DNA from: Liolophura sinensis
Lineage: Eukaryota > Mollusca > Polyplacophora > Chitonida > Chitonidae
Direction: 5' to 3'
Length of the DNA stretch: 60,000 nucleotides
NCBI RefSeq assembly: GCF_032854445.1
Contig: NC_088303.1
Span: 8,379,501 to 8,439,500, forward strand
The notes beneath the pieces were generated by a model. That model had not been told where the DNA came from and made no database searches. It was given only the letters and a program-made list of their open reading frames with translations. Below are positions 13,815 to 26,200 of the stretch, piece by piece (positions within the stretch are counted from its first letter, which is position 1; every line of letters begins with the position of its first letter). Both the position numbers and the translations under genes were made by a program.

Positions 13815-14830
13815 TCAAGCGCACATATTCATACATAATACACTTGTATATGTACAGGGAAACCTGTAGAAAGACTGGTTTCAGTTTTAGTATATATATC
13901 CTCCGTGGTTAACCCTGATGTATAAATATTGTATTTATCGACCAATTCTCATTGGGGGGAGTGGGGTGCATGATGTGCCATAAATAGGCTAAACGCGTAC
14001 ACATTCTGGCCAACTATCACAAAGCATTTCCTGTCTTCCCTATTAATATCTCTTCCCAGATAATATAAACAGATATTAATATTATCTGTTCATTTGCCAG
14101 AAAGGACAGTATTACTGGGGTAATGATTGCCGGTGGAGTACTGTAATCTGTATCTCTGAGAATGTGTAGTATATTGTAGTACTGACCCCTAATAATGTAT
14201 ACATAGACATGTATATAACAGGTCTTTATGAATGGCTATGTACAGGTGTAATGTTATGAAATCTTTACTTGAGCCATCATTAAATATATGTGTGTTGGGT
14301 GTAACCCAACCAACCCTGTCTAAAGGGTCCAACGCTGAAGATTTTATTGGGATACTGATAGAAGATTATTTTATTCATAATTCTCTCCAGTTTAATTTCT
14401 TTAAACTTTGTGTCTTTTTCATTAGCCGGAATGAAAAAAAAGAAAAGAATTCTCTATCAACTGACCCTGTTTTTTTTTCCTGTAATAGGATCATGTTGCA
14501 CCCAACAAAATTTTTTAAAGGATGGCCTTGCTAACTTCCTGTTAGGTCTGTTGGTTAAATGTTTGTTGTGAGATTCTCTTGAAAATGAAGAGCTGCTCTT
14601 GTGGCACTTCCGAGTGGTTTGTAGTAGGCTGTTACACACACAGGCCAACGTGTTTGTTAGCTGTGACTAAAATATTAATAAGCTATAAAACAAACTATAG
14701 GAATGGTGATACAGTATCCAGTGATAACGGATAAACTTACTTCAGCTCGTGACAGTAACCCAGCTCAGATAACATTCAGGGAACAGTTAACTGTTCATCA
14801 GACTGTTAGTAAAAGGTAACTTGATTGGTC
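13815..14830. other. Gene-free spacer
   Basis: AT-rich, short open frames only. A perfect 10-bp inverted repeat (cagataatat at 14057-14066, atattatctg at 14079-14088) could form a small hairpin. Nothing else is called. Confidence 0.5.
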
Positions 14831-14837
14831 ACATTGA

Positions 14838-15570
14838 GAATGGCTTGGACATCCATCTGAGTGTAAACTTCCATCAGGCTGTCAGTGGCCTGTTAATACA
14901 AGGTCACCTGTTGATCTTGACAAAGGTTTGGACATCCATCTGAGTGTTAACCTCCATCAGACTTGTCAGTGGCCTGTTAATACAGGGTGACCTGTTGACC
15001 TTGACAAAGGTTTGGACATCCATCTGAGTGTGAACTTCCATCAGACTGTCTGTGGCCTGTTAATACAAGGTCACCTGTTGATCTTGACAAAGGTTTGGAC
15101 ATCCATCTGAGTGTTAACCTCCATCAGACTTGTCAGTGGCCTGTTAATACAGGGTGACCTGTTGACCTTGACAAAGGTTTGGACATCCATCTGAGTGTAA
15201 ACTTCCATCAGACTGTCAGTGGCCTGTTAATACAGGGTGACCTGTTGACCTTGACAAAGGTTTGGACATCCATCTGAGTGTAAACTTCCATCAGACTGTC
15301 AGTGGCCTGTTAATACAGGGTGACCTGTTGACCTTGACAAAGGTTTGGACATCCATCTGAGTGTGAACTTTACAGAAACTGTCTGTGGCCTGTTAATGCA
15401 TGGTGAGTTGGAAAGGCTTGGACGTTCATCTGAGTGTAAACTTTACAGCAGAGTGTCTGTGGCCTGTTAATGCATGGTGACTTGGTGATATTAAGAAAGG
15501 CTTGGACATTTATGTAAGTGTTAACTTTACAGCAGATTGTCATTGGCCTGCTAATACAGGTTGACTAGGT
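14838..15570. repeat. 83-bp minisatellite, about 8-9 units
   Basis: Unit begins ggacatccatctgagtgtaa and includes ggcctgttaatacagggtga. Spacing between successive unit starts is 83 bp (for example 15181, 15264, 15347). The last units are diverged. The array ends ~190 bp before the first coding exon, in the presumed first intron. Confidence 0.92.
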
Positions 15571-15759
15571 GATGCTGAGAAGTATGTGTCTGTCAGTAGG
15601 TCAGTCAGTCATAAAATGTTCCTTATATTGTGGTTTGGCCATTTCTGCTGTTTACATAGAAAGCTGATACATCAGCTTAGAGTTTTAAAATGTCCATTAA
15701 GCAAGGGAAGACGTGAGTGAAAATTTCACTTGATGTATGTTATTTGTTTCTTTTTCTAG

Positions 15760-17232
15760 GGCGAGTGAAAGCTTTCCATATGCTTGAAATGAACATGAAG
15801 AGTACTTTGAACAATGGCAGGCATTGATGAAACTCGAGAAGAATTTTGTTCAGTGTTGAAAAACTTTCTGAAGAGTTTTCCTGAAGGATATCCAAAAAAT
15901 GAATTATGGAATGACATTTCACGTGGACAACGCCAGTTCACGAAGAAAAAATTGGGTGTGGCAAAGCTTAGTGATGCCCTTCAATTTTGTCCTTTCCTAG
16001 AAGAGGTATCAGTTAATCAAAAACTCTGTGTTCGATTGAAAGTAACAAAAAAGGAAAAGAAAGGGGGGAAAAGATTACCAAGTCAGGGTACACAGCCTGC
16101 TGCTGAAGACAAGCGGAAGGAAATGTCTTCGAAAAATCTAGGATCAGCATCAATTGGTGGTCACCCGGCTCCGCCAAGTGCAGGGCTGTTAGCTGGTGAG
16201 TTACTGGGACCAGCCTTGTGGCAAGCTCCTCAGAGGCCTCAACACCCCGCTCAGCAAGTCACAGGACCTCCAAGAACACATGATAGTGCCCATCTAGGAG
16301 CCCATCCCACTCCACTTATGGCAGTGCCCGTTCGCCTTATGTCCACACCTGGAATGGATGCCCATTCTGGACTCCTGGGAGATTGGCCAACCCTGCAACA
16401 AGGAGCAATGGAATCCCCAGCCGCAGCAAAGCAACGCGTGCAACAACAGGAATTTGCAGCAGATCCAGGAATGACCCATAGACATCGACAAGCCTTGATC
16501 TTTCACAACTCTAATTCATCCAGGGAGGCTAGCCAAGGTAATGTGATGGGTCATCAAGGTCAAGGTCGCCCATCACCAAGGTCTCATGTGTCCTCACCTT
16601 CCCCATCCCCTCCTATACATGTACCTTCTTATCAAGTGACCAATCCACAACCACGTGTGCAAGGTCGGCTGAGTAAGGAACAGGTCGACAGCTATGCTCA
16701 GATTTGCATTGACCAGTTGTCTGAAGCTGGAGAGTATGTCTGCACAGAGCGCATTGAAGCGCTGCTGCTGCAACGTTTGCAGAGAAAGACGATTAGAGAT
16801 CTCCAGTTGCAGCAGGTGCGATCAGTTGACCATTTACCGTCTGTGAGAGAACATCAGAGAACAGCGTGTAAAGTGAATGCCTGTATTCAGGCCTTTATCC
16901 AGGTGCGTTCTATCTGTACTTTACACGAGATAGAACAGAGCCTCCTTGACTATGCACCTGTCAAGCAGAACTTTGAATCGTTTAAGCTGGGTCCACTACA
17001 AAAGTTGCCCATAATATATGATTTGTTCAAATTCCCACCGGAGGTTGTCACAATTCCCAAAATCACAACTATGGATATTCTGCAACACATTCGTGAGTTC
17101 CTCACCAAAGAAAACAAATGGACAGAAAAACTGGAGATGGAGCCCACCATGAACTACCTTGTGGAACGATATGGAGTCCCTGATGCCTATCATTTAGGTG
17201 TCAGAATTCGCAGTTTGCCATTGGCTGTTCAG
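15760..17232 (+). CDS. Exon 1 (coding from 15814), N-terminal LOTUS-like and linker region
   Basis: Acceptor after ctttttctag (15759), so this is not the first transcribed exon; 15760-15813 is 5' UTR. It codes residues 1-473 and ends at donor CAG|GTAAGT in phase 0. Residues ~5-75 (LKSFPEGYPKNELWNDI, then a basic helix, then LSDALQFCPFLEEV) look like a LOTUS/OST-HTH winged helix, normally an RNA- or Vasa-binding module. A Lys patch (KKEKKGGKR) and a Pro/Gln/Ser-rich linker follow. A second similar block (CIQAFIQVRSICTLHEIEQ ... FKLGPLQKLPIIYDLFKFP) lies at ~350-415. The following intron (17233-17696) holds only a diverged SINE 3' part. Confidence 0.88.
15780..15827 (+). promoter_or_regulatory. 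Short upstream ORF overlapping the start codon
   Basis: In the 5' UTR part of exon 1 there is an out-of-frame ATG at 15780. Two further in-frame ATGs follow, and it ends at TGA 15825-15827, past the main ATG at 15814. If the mRNA includes this stretch, ribosomes starting there would skip the main start, so it could lower translation. The position is seen; the effect is inferred. Confidence 0.45.
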
Positions 17233-20200
17233 GTAAGTTGAGCCCGTTCTTGTTCTGTGAGGTTACTGTTGCTTCTACTCGTAGCTTTACATTTATAGTC
17301 ATTGTTAGTATTATACACATGTATGTGTATTTACCCCACTGTCACTGCTTGTGGGGCCTTGGTGACAGTAAGCTGTCAATGAGGGTTGTGGACAATCACT
17401 TCCACCATGGTGGTGTGTATATCCGGGAAAGTTTGTGTTGGATAACCCAGTTTTCTTCTCCCACAGAACTGACCGTCGTCGAATAAGTTTAAAATCCTTA
17501 AGAATGGTGTTAAGCAAGACTGAAATAAATGAATAAATCATATGTATTTACAGTCTTCATGTATTTACAGGATTTCTGTTACATTAAAACCTTTCTTGAC
17601 AAGATAACACTGGAGTCATGGAAGATTTCATAATCTGTTTTTCTTGTAAATAATGTTAATGTAGTTGTATGCAATCCAAATGTTTTCTTCTCACAGATGT
17701 TAAAGAAAGCACAAAGAGATGCTGGTAGTTCCCGTAAGGCTGTCCTTGATAACTTGAAAGAGGATTTGCAGAGAGATCTTGAAGGTGCCGTTCAGAGATT
17801 CCGGGCATCTGTTTTGCAATCTGTCACTTTGCCGAATGGAGAAAGTAGCATGGAAATCCGAAAACATTACCTAGAGACTGCACCCGAGCTTGTTATCGTG
17901 GAGATTTTTAGCAAGTTTCAGTTACTGATGTCACTAGAAGTACCGGAAAACAACCGAGCGAGGAAAAGACACACAAAGGTTTTGAGTGCTGTGGCTGATT
18001 TCTTGACAACGATTCGTGATGATGAGATTGCCTCAAAGCTTTTTCATTTGTCAGTTTGTGTTGGGGTAATAGAGCTGCAGGAAATGGTAAAGGATTCCTT
18101 TATGACAGAGACAGGAAGTGCTGATGCCGTGGGTGATACATCAGCTCCGCAGCAAATAAAGAGACCGCCACCTGTTGGTGAGTACAAAAATATAGTACAT
18201 CTACTCAGCTGTTGATGGAGTTGTACACATATTTATGACATTGACACTCACAATCTTATGTTGGGTCTCATCTTGTTTTTGTTGTAGCCAAAATTGTTGA
18301 GAAACTGCAGTCTTATTTAGACCGTTGTCTTACGCATGGAACAGTGACACTACAAGATCTGCAGAAGATTGAAGAGAACTTGTTACGAGATTTTGAATTT
18401 CCTTCATTCCATTCCATGGGTCTGTTCAGTTTTCTGGGATTTCTTCTCAACTACAGAGAAGCCAAGATGGTGAGATACATGTACTGTAGTAAAATGAACT
18501 TTGTAAAGCTTTAGAGTACTCTTTCATGAACATTTATTTTATTAGAGTTTTATGGCGTACTCAAGAACAGTTCACTTACACGATCATTATAGTGGTAGGA
18601 AACCCATGACAATCCACAGGTTGCAGACAGAGGGTTGTATCAATAAGAGGGCGACCATCTTTGTTTTCAGGGTTTGACCTCATGAACAAAGTTGTCCATT
18701 CCAAAAGAACTTTAGCCAATATTTTATATATATGATATAAGTGCTTAATTTTGGGTAATGTATGTAAACACTTAATACTGGTATGTTATTGGTGAGATAA
18801 CACAAATATATCACAATTACTGAAATTCTGCCCCCCAATTCTTGTCTTCAGCTGCTAGAGCAGAACTGTGGCGTCACTCTGGGGTCATCTGGAGCACACA
18901 GTAACATCAGCTTCTACCAGCCCAGGTACACAGACGTTTTACAGGTGGTGCGTCAGGCAGAGGGGTGTGGTCTCACAGAGGTAAGTGGCGACACAAGTTA
19001 CAGATCAATTGCTTTAGTGTACATTGTATATGTATGTCTAGCCTAATTCAAATTCCTTAAACTAAAAACGAAAATGTCATGTCAGAATTAGTATTTCTAT
19101 ATTGTGACTGATCATTGGTATTGTTAACAGTTATTCATTGTCAACATAGCAGTATTAATTTTGTGCGAAATTTTTGTCCGTTCTGTTGTTCAAGTCCAGG
19201 GGTTTTAAAATGGCGAAAAATTTAGATTATAGATGTTTGCCAGGATATCTGAAATACCAGCAAAGTAAAAAGACTTTTGCGGGCAGCTGGGTCGAATTAA
19301 GCATCAATCAGAGACACTTTATACCCAGCACAGTAATCTTGTTCTATAGTGATTATATTATGTGTTCAGTATTTCATTGAAAGTCTAGAGTTAGTTATGA
19401 TAATGTATATGTATTTCACTTGGGACAGCTGCCACAAATAGAGGAAGCAGTGTGCAGTCAGTTCTGTGTGAAAGACGTGCGTATCTTGGGATACGGTATG
19501 CTAGACCGCTTGAAGAAGGCTGCGAGTAAGTCTGGCAAACACCACATGCGAGAGAACCTGGTGGTTTACGAGTCAACGCTGTGTACAAACAGCAGGTGAG
19601 ATAGAGATAGAGGGAAACAGCAGGTGAGATAGAGATAGAGGGAAAGCCCCCAGGGAATAGGGTTTGTAGGCAAAGGAGTACTAGTCGTTACACCATTTGA
19701 AAAATGGAGGAGTAACAAATAAGTATGTAGCCTTCATTATGGTAAATGTATATGCTTCAGACCATACAACAAAGGGATGTTGATTATGAATAATACTAAG
19801 GCCGAATCGTGGGCTGTGAGGTGAAACTCTGTCACATTTGTATTCAGTAATGGTGTCAGACTAAGTCCAATTCCATCTACTCTTAAACCTGACGGCCAGT
19901 TGCACACTAGTTGCATGTTCAATACTGCCGCTGGACAGGGAATTTGTGTCCCCCCCCCCCCAACTCTCACTGTTTATGTAGGATATACACTTCACGTTAG
20001 TCTTTTCTTTGTCTTTGCCAGAGGGTCGATGGATTTCCCCGGGTGTATAGGTAGAAATTAAACTACAGTAATAAGTAAACTAAGTATGGCATTAATCAAC
20101 AGCCAAGTAGTAACTAAATCAGTTAGTACAACATCAGAGTAGAAAAGGTGAAGGAATAATATAGTTGAATGTGAATTTTGCATTTCTCTGCTTGAACATC

Positions 20201-23200
20201 ATATTCATGGTGTGAAGTAAAAAAGTAATTGACTAAATTGCGCTACATCCTCATGTCAGTGTTGCACTACAGCCTCATGTCATTGTTGCACTACAGCCTC
20301 ATGTCCCTGTTGCACTACAGCCTCATGTCACTGTTGCACTACAGCCTCATGTTGCTGTTGCACTACAGCCTCATGTCATTGCACTACAGCCTCATGTCGT
20401 TGCACAGCAGCCTCGTGTCGTTGCACATAAGCCTCATGTCGTTGTTGCACAACAGCTTCGTGTCATTGTTGCACTACAGCCTTGTGTTGTTGTTGCACTA
20501 CAGCCTCATGTCGCTGTTGCACAACAGCCTTGTGTCGTTGTTGCACTACAGCCTCGTGTCGTTGTTGCACTACAGCCTCATGTCGCTGTTGCACAACAGC
20601 CTCATGTCGTTGCACTACAGCCTCGTCACTGTTGCACTACAGCCTTGTGTCGTTGTTGCACTACAGCTTCGTGTCGTTGCACTACAGCCTCATGTTGCTG
20701 TTGCACAACAGCCTCGTGTCGTTGTTGCACTACAGCCTCATGTCGTTTTTGCACAACAGCCTCGTGTCATTGCACTACAGCCTTGTGTCGTTGCTGCACA
20801 ACAGCCTCGTGTCATTGTTGTACTACAGCCACATGTTGTTGTTGCACAACAGCCTCATGTCGTTGCTGCACTACAGCCTCGTGTCGTTTTTGCACTACAG
20901 CCTCGTCGTTTTTGCACAACAGCCTCGTGTCGTTGTTGCACAAAAGCCTCATGTCGTTGTTGCACTACAGCCTCATGTCGTTGTTGCACAACAGCCTCTT
21001 GTCGTTGTTGCACTACAGCCTCATGTCGTTGTTGCACTACAGCCTCGTGTCGTTGTTGCACAACAGCCTCGTGTCGTTGTTGCACTACAGCCTTGTGTCG
21101 TTGTTGCACCACAGCCTCATGTCGCTGTTGCACAACAGCCTCGTGTCATTGTTGCACTACACCCTCATGTCGCTGTTGCACTACAGTCTCGTGTCGTTGC
21201 ATTTCTCTGGTTGAAGGCAGTTCACAGGAAGTGGTCAGACTCATGTAGGTTTGCTAGGTCATCAGACGAAGGAATCGGCCCGTCTCTGCCTGAACAACTG
21301 CCCGTTGATGGAGGACATGGAGGCCTGGAGCAACTGGTCCTTAGTGTTTGAACCCGAGCTGGGGACTCTCAAGGAGTTCGTACAGAAATATGGTGGCCTC
21401 AAGCAATTCCAGCTGGAAGGTACTTTAGATATAGGGCCTCCTCATTGTTTGAATAACACGTAGTGTAAACATGACATGGCGTCAGTAATATATGCAAATA
21501 ATATGCATGCCAGATAAAAAATATTTCATTGAAATGTGAGAAATGAGAGAAGCATCATCATGTATGAATTGTTACATTTCAAACGTGGCATTACTGACTG
21601 TATGAAAGAATGTTGGGTCTTGTGGAACACAGTTGGAAATATGAAAAGTATTTTCATATATACATAAATATGCACAGTATTATCAATCAGACCACAAAAC
21701 ACTTTTCTCAGATCAGTAGAAATTTCAGAACCAGCTATGCCCATCTTAGGCAGGGGCGAAATTTTAGATCGTTTATGGTAATGCATGCGTTTTGTTTGTA
21801 ACCTAATGGATAACTTTGAAACAGATTCAGTGGATGTTGAATTTACAGATTTTCTTTGAGAGGCTACGTGTTCACATTTCAAGTTCTCACAGGTTACACC
21901 AACCATTATTCAGTCTGTAATATCTGAACTAAAATAAATAATTCAAAGGTGTTCGATTGATTGCGTATGTCCATCATAAGAATGTTATCAGATCAAATAT
22001 CTACACCTTTTTAATAGAACACACCATGAACTTTTCCATATCCTCTAGAAGAATACCACATTATCTAAAAACTGCAAAAGTTTTACCAATTCCTAAGTTT
22101 CGCAAGATTTAAGTGTATCAAAAATAAGATAGCTATCTCTGTGCTGTCATGCTTAAGTAAAATTCTTGAAAAACTTGTCAAAAATGTTCCTTTAGTATCT
22201 TAAAAACAAGTCTATAATTTATCCACATTAATTTGGATTTGGGAGCAAGTATTTTATTTTTTCTATGTACCAGGTACCATCCCAGTTAGTGTAAATGCTT
22301 GTCTTAGTAAACAATAATATATAAATCCTTATCACACATGAGACAAACCTCATAGAGATTTCCTAAGCCGTTGTACAAAGCATACCTATCCTGTTCCTTC
22401 TTTAGCACCACTGGGTCCTAAGGAATGGGATACGCTACCAACAGCTCTTCAGATGCGTGACATTCCAACCATATTTCAAGACTTTATTAACATCTTCTCT
22501 CCTTACAAAGTTACAGTCTACATCTTAACATTCCATACTTCAGCTGACGGTAAAGGGAAGTGTGAATTCACCTGGGCACCTTTTTCACGAAGCACTCTTA
22601 ACATTACGTTCACTTCACTACCACGGCAACCAGTACTGTAGGCATTACGTGGTTATGGTAGTTACGAGCTTGTAATGTCTAGAGAGCTTCATGAAACTAG
22701 GCCTTGTAGTTTGGGGTTCATTTTGGCATTGGTTCATCTACATTTCATTAGTGAGGTGGTAAGAGAGTCAGTCATTACAGGTCACAGAGCATCAGTGTAG
22801 TTTTAATATGCATATATGTTATGTATGTAGTGGAGAAATTACGAAATGAAGAGAAGAACAAAACTGTTAAAAAATGAATTTCACATTGATCAGAAACAAA
22901 TGTACCCTTCATATATAACATTCTTATGATTGGTTAGGCAAAAGATTGATGTCACAACAAGCGTTCAAAGTCGTCGAAAAGGAGAAGGCTGTATGGTCTT
23001 GCCGGATAGCTCAGTAGGATGCTGGAATGTTTTAAAGCCTTGTGTTCATGGGTTTGAATCCTGCTCTACTGTACACCAGTTAAAGACACACTCGATTGGT
23101 ACAAGTTGTCACCCATCACCACCCAAACCACAGACTCTGAAGTGTGGATTGTTGAAAAATAATCAACTGTGCAGACAATAGTCTGATGTCACAGCAAATG

Positions 23201-26200
23201 TGAAGAAGAACAAAATATTGTTGAGAGATGATTTTACACAAAAACAGTCACGGTGATCAAAATAAGTGAAAAGGAATACCTTGATAGAGAACATTTTCTC
23301 TGTCTCTGTGAATTTACTTCCAGAAAAAGCAAAACTTATGGGCATCTGCCTTTTATTTAATGAGAACCCGTCAAAGATCAAACTGACTTCAAATGTTCCT
23401 TTCCCGGCATAAAGTCATCATATTAAAGGATTAGTGTCCATATTCATTATTTATTCATAAGTAGCTACCCCTGTATATATTGTTAAATTCAGTGTAAAAA
23501 AATATTGAAAAAGGGTACATTAATCTGAGTAATATGGCACTTACAATCACTAGATAATGAGGCAGGTTGTGAACATTTTTTCGGCAAGCACTCAGTAGTC
23601 TCGTCAGAATTACATCCTATAAGCCCTTTGCGAGCTGTCAGAGCGTCGCCATGCTACAAGAGTGACAGCAAATACCTCAAATGGATTACCGTTCTGCATA
23701 CGTTTGTAAAAACAGGTCATCATAGGACCCTGGAGATTTTTCAAGTTTCCAGACGATTTGGCCCTAACGAAGGGGTGGATTTACAGCACAAGAAGGAAAG
23801 GAAAGATTTTGTACCCACCGAAAACAGCCGTATCTGCTCTCGCCATTTTACACCTGAAAGCTACGACAGGAATCCGGCTGAATTTCTACACCCCCACCTC
23901 TACACAGGAATACTATTAACTGAACTGAAAACTGGTGGATAAGAAAGCTCTGTACACTATATTGCCGCCGTCCACATCCTATCTGTATTTATATTGTACA
24001 CTACTCTATTCAAAATGCTGACAATAACATGTACCGGTAGTTGTCCTCGCATATAGGAATGAATTTTGAACCCCTCATTGAACAGAATGATTGTAAAGTG
24101 GAAAGAGGGAAAGAATAGTAAATAAGTATTAAATCTTAAAATAAACACACGAAATGCACAGTGTAGCACAGGGTAAAGCTATAGCTTACCAGTCCGTATA
24201 TGTTGCCAATGTGGTTGGAAACGCCTGGACAAAGATCATTCAAAGTGTGAAAACTCAGAATCTGGCCAGCGATGTCAGTGTCATAAATCGGAACTTCAGT
24301 GTCGTCCACTATGGGTTCAAATTGATACAGTAATATATTTGCTTCTGAGTAGCTAAAATCCATCTCGAAAATGACACCAGTTTGACATGAATCCCCAGGT
24401 TATTTAGGCCAGCTAGGCTTGAGTTGGCCATCTATGACGTCACCCACTGAGCGCCATGAGTTAGGGCAGTAAATCTATTGTTTTTGGTGGATTTAAAGTC
24501 ATTATTATGTTTCTCAGAAGTGCTCGCGATAGCAAACTGTTTAAACAGGTTATTATCTTTATAATTAGGGCCAGTAGCTAAATCTGGACACTAATCTTTT
24601 AAAGACAGAACAACGTTACAGCAGAAAATGAACCATTGTAACATAGAGGTGTTGTGCTACAATCCATTGTTTATGTAACAATGGCTCAATGTCATGCTTC
24701 ACACTAGAGCTCCTCCGCATTGACACATCATGCACCTGTAGACACAAAGGATTATTTATGAGTTTCGTTGAATGCTTTTTTGACCATTGTCTTTGATACA
24801 GGTGAAAACAAAATGGCAATCACTGATTTTGTTGCCATGGAAACAAGACCAGGTCAGCTGATTAAACTTATATCCCAGACATCGGTTAAAGAGTTTGAAA
24901 AGGCCGTTCAAAGCGGGGATCCACGAGAGAGCTGTGGCCATCTTGTGTCGCAGATTGTTGCCAATAAAGGTGTAGCTAAAACCTCTGTAGCCCTGTTGGC
25001 AAATCATGTGAAATCAGCACTCTACGCCATGAATGCCAGTTCTGTGGATACTGAAACTCCAGGTACGAAACTTAAAATCTAGGTCTATGCTTGTGTCAAA
25101 ATCAATCTTCTGCATATAGATGATCTCTCATTTTATCTGACAATGTGTGTTAAATAAGCAAGGTGTATTGAATAAAGATACTCAATGACTAATGGTCAAA
25201 CTGATTGGCTTTGCTAATTTCTGGCGAAATTGAGAAAGAAAAATTGTTCTCATCACCTTATTGCCACAATTTGATGTCCATTTTTTATATTTCCTACAGA
25301 TTCACAGGAACCTATGTTGAACCTAGTCTTTTTGGTTCAACAGAAATGCTGCACATAACCTTATGGTTGGAAATATATTTTGTATACGCTTTCCTGTTCA
25401 TTACATTTATGGATACCCAAGTACATATGGTGAAATTAGGGGCCTCTCTGAATAAATGGTATAGCATGCTAGGACATCACAGTCACCGAGGAGCCTCTCA
25501 CTGGTTGCTGTGAGTTCAAGCCCAGGTCATGATGGTTTCCTCTCAACCTTCAAATGGTCATGGAAATAATGGAAATCCCCAAGGCTCTGCATTGTTTCCT
25601 CTCGCAATAGTGCTGGCTGCAGTTGTAAAGGTAAAAAAATGTTGAGCATGACAACAAAATTCCAGTCAAACAAATAAGTATGTTAACTCTGCTTTGATAT
25701 TTTTTGTGTATGATAATGCAGGTGGTCCTCCACAGAGGACAGGTGTTACAAACAGAGCCATAGAGTTTGTCCTTCGTTGTCTGAATACCCTGCCCATCAG
25801 GATCTGTTGTTCTGTGGCAAATCAGGTAAGATATTTATATGGTGGATTTCTTCTGTGAAAATATTCAGCTGGTGTTGCCCTTTAGTTTCTTTCGTAATAA
25901 TTGACACCAGTTGTTTTGTTACATTGCCCAGGAAGAATTTTATGTTTTTATCCTTATACATGTATATGTTTGTTAATTGTATTTGGCAAATTATTCATCA
26001 GTTTCATTGAAACTAGATATAGGTGATTAGATTTTGGTAAAGATCAGGTATTGTTTGAATGATTTTTGATAAGATAAAAGACTAGGAGAGATACTTGAAA
26101 CTGTACATTGCTACTAGAGGTACATATGTTTGTTTTTTGAGTTTGTTCCTTTGTAGACAGCTTTAATATCACCCTATCCATATTGTAGATGTGGCTTGCA

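Larger units (their letters stand above)
23427..24598 (+). mobile_element. TTAA-flanked DNA transposon with THAP remnant (Kolobok-like), 1172 bp
   Basis: Terminal inverted repeats of 14 bp: AGGATTAGTGTCCA at the left end and TGGACACTAATCTT at the right (13 of 14 paired). They are flanked on both sides by TTAA (23423-23426 and 24599-24602), read as the target-site duplication. An internal open frame carries a THAP-like piece. TTAA duplication together with a THAP protein is the known combination of the Kolobok superfamily. The element is too short for a complete transposase, so it is non-autonomous or eroded. In intron 6. Confidence 0.7.

Noticed and set aside
20229-21351. Open frames of 189-339 codons rich in HYSL or Cys-Thr repeats
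   Set aside because: All arise from the 24-bp minisatellite, in all three frames, inside an intron fixed by flanking exons.
21221-21419. Exon 6 starting after the gcag at 21220
   Set aside because: Would break phase with exon 5. The acceptor four bases upstream keeps the frame.
22995-23060. tRNA gene
   Set aside because: Box A- and box B-like strings are present, but no paired acceptor stem. Part of a SINE-like element.
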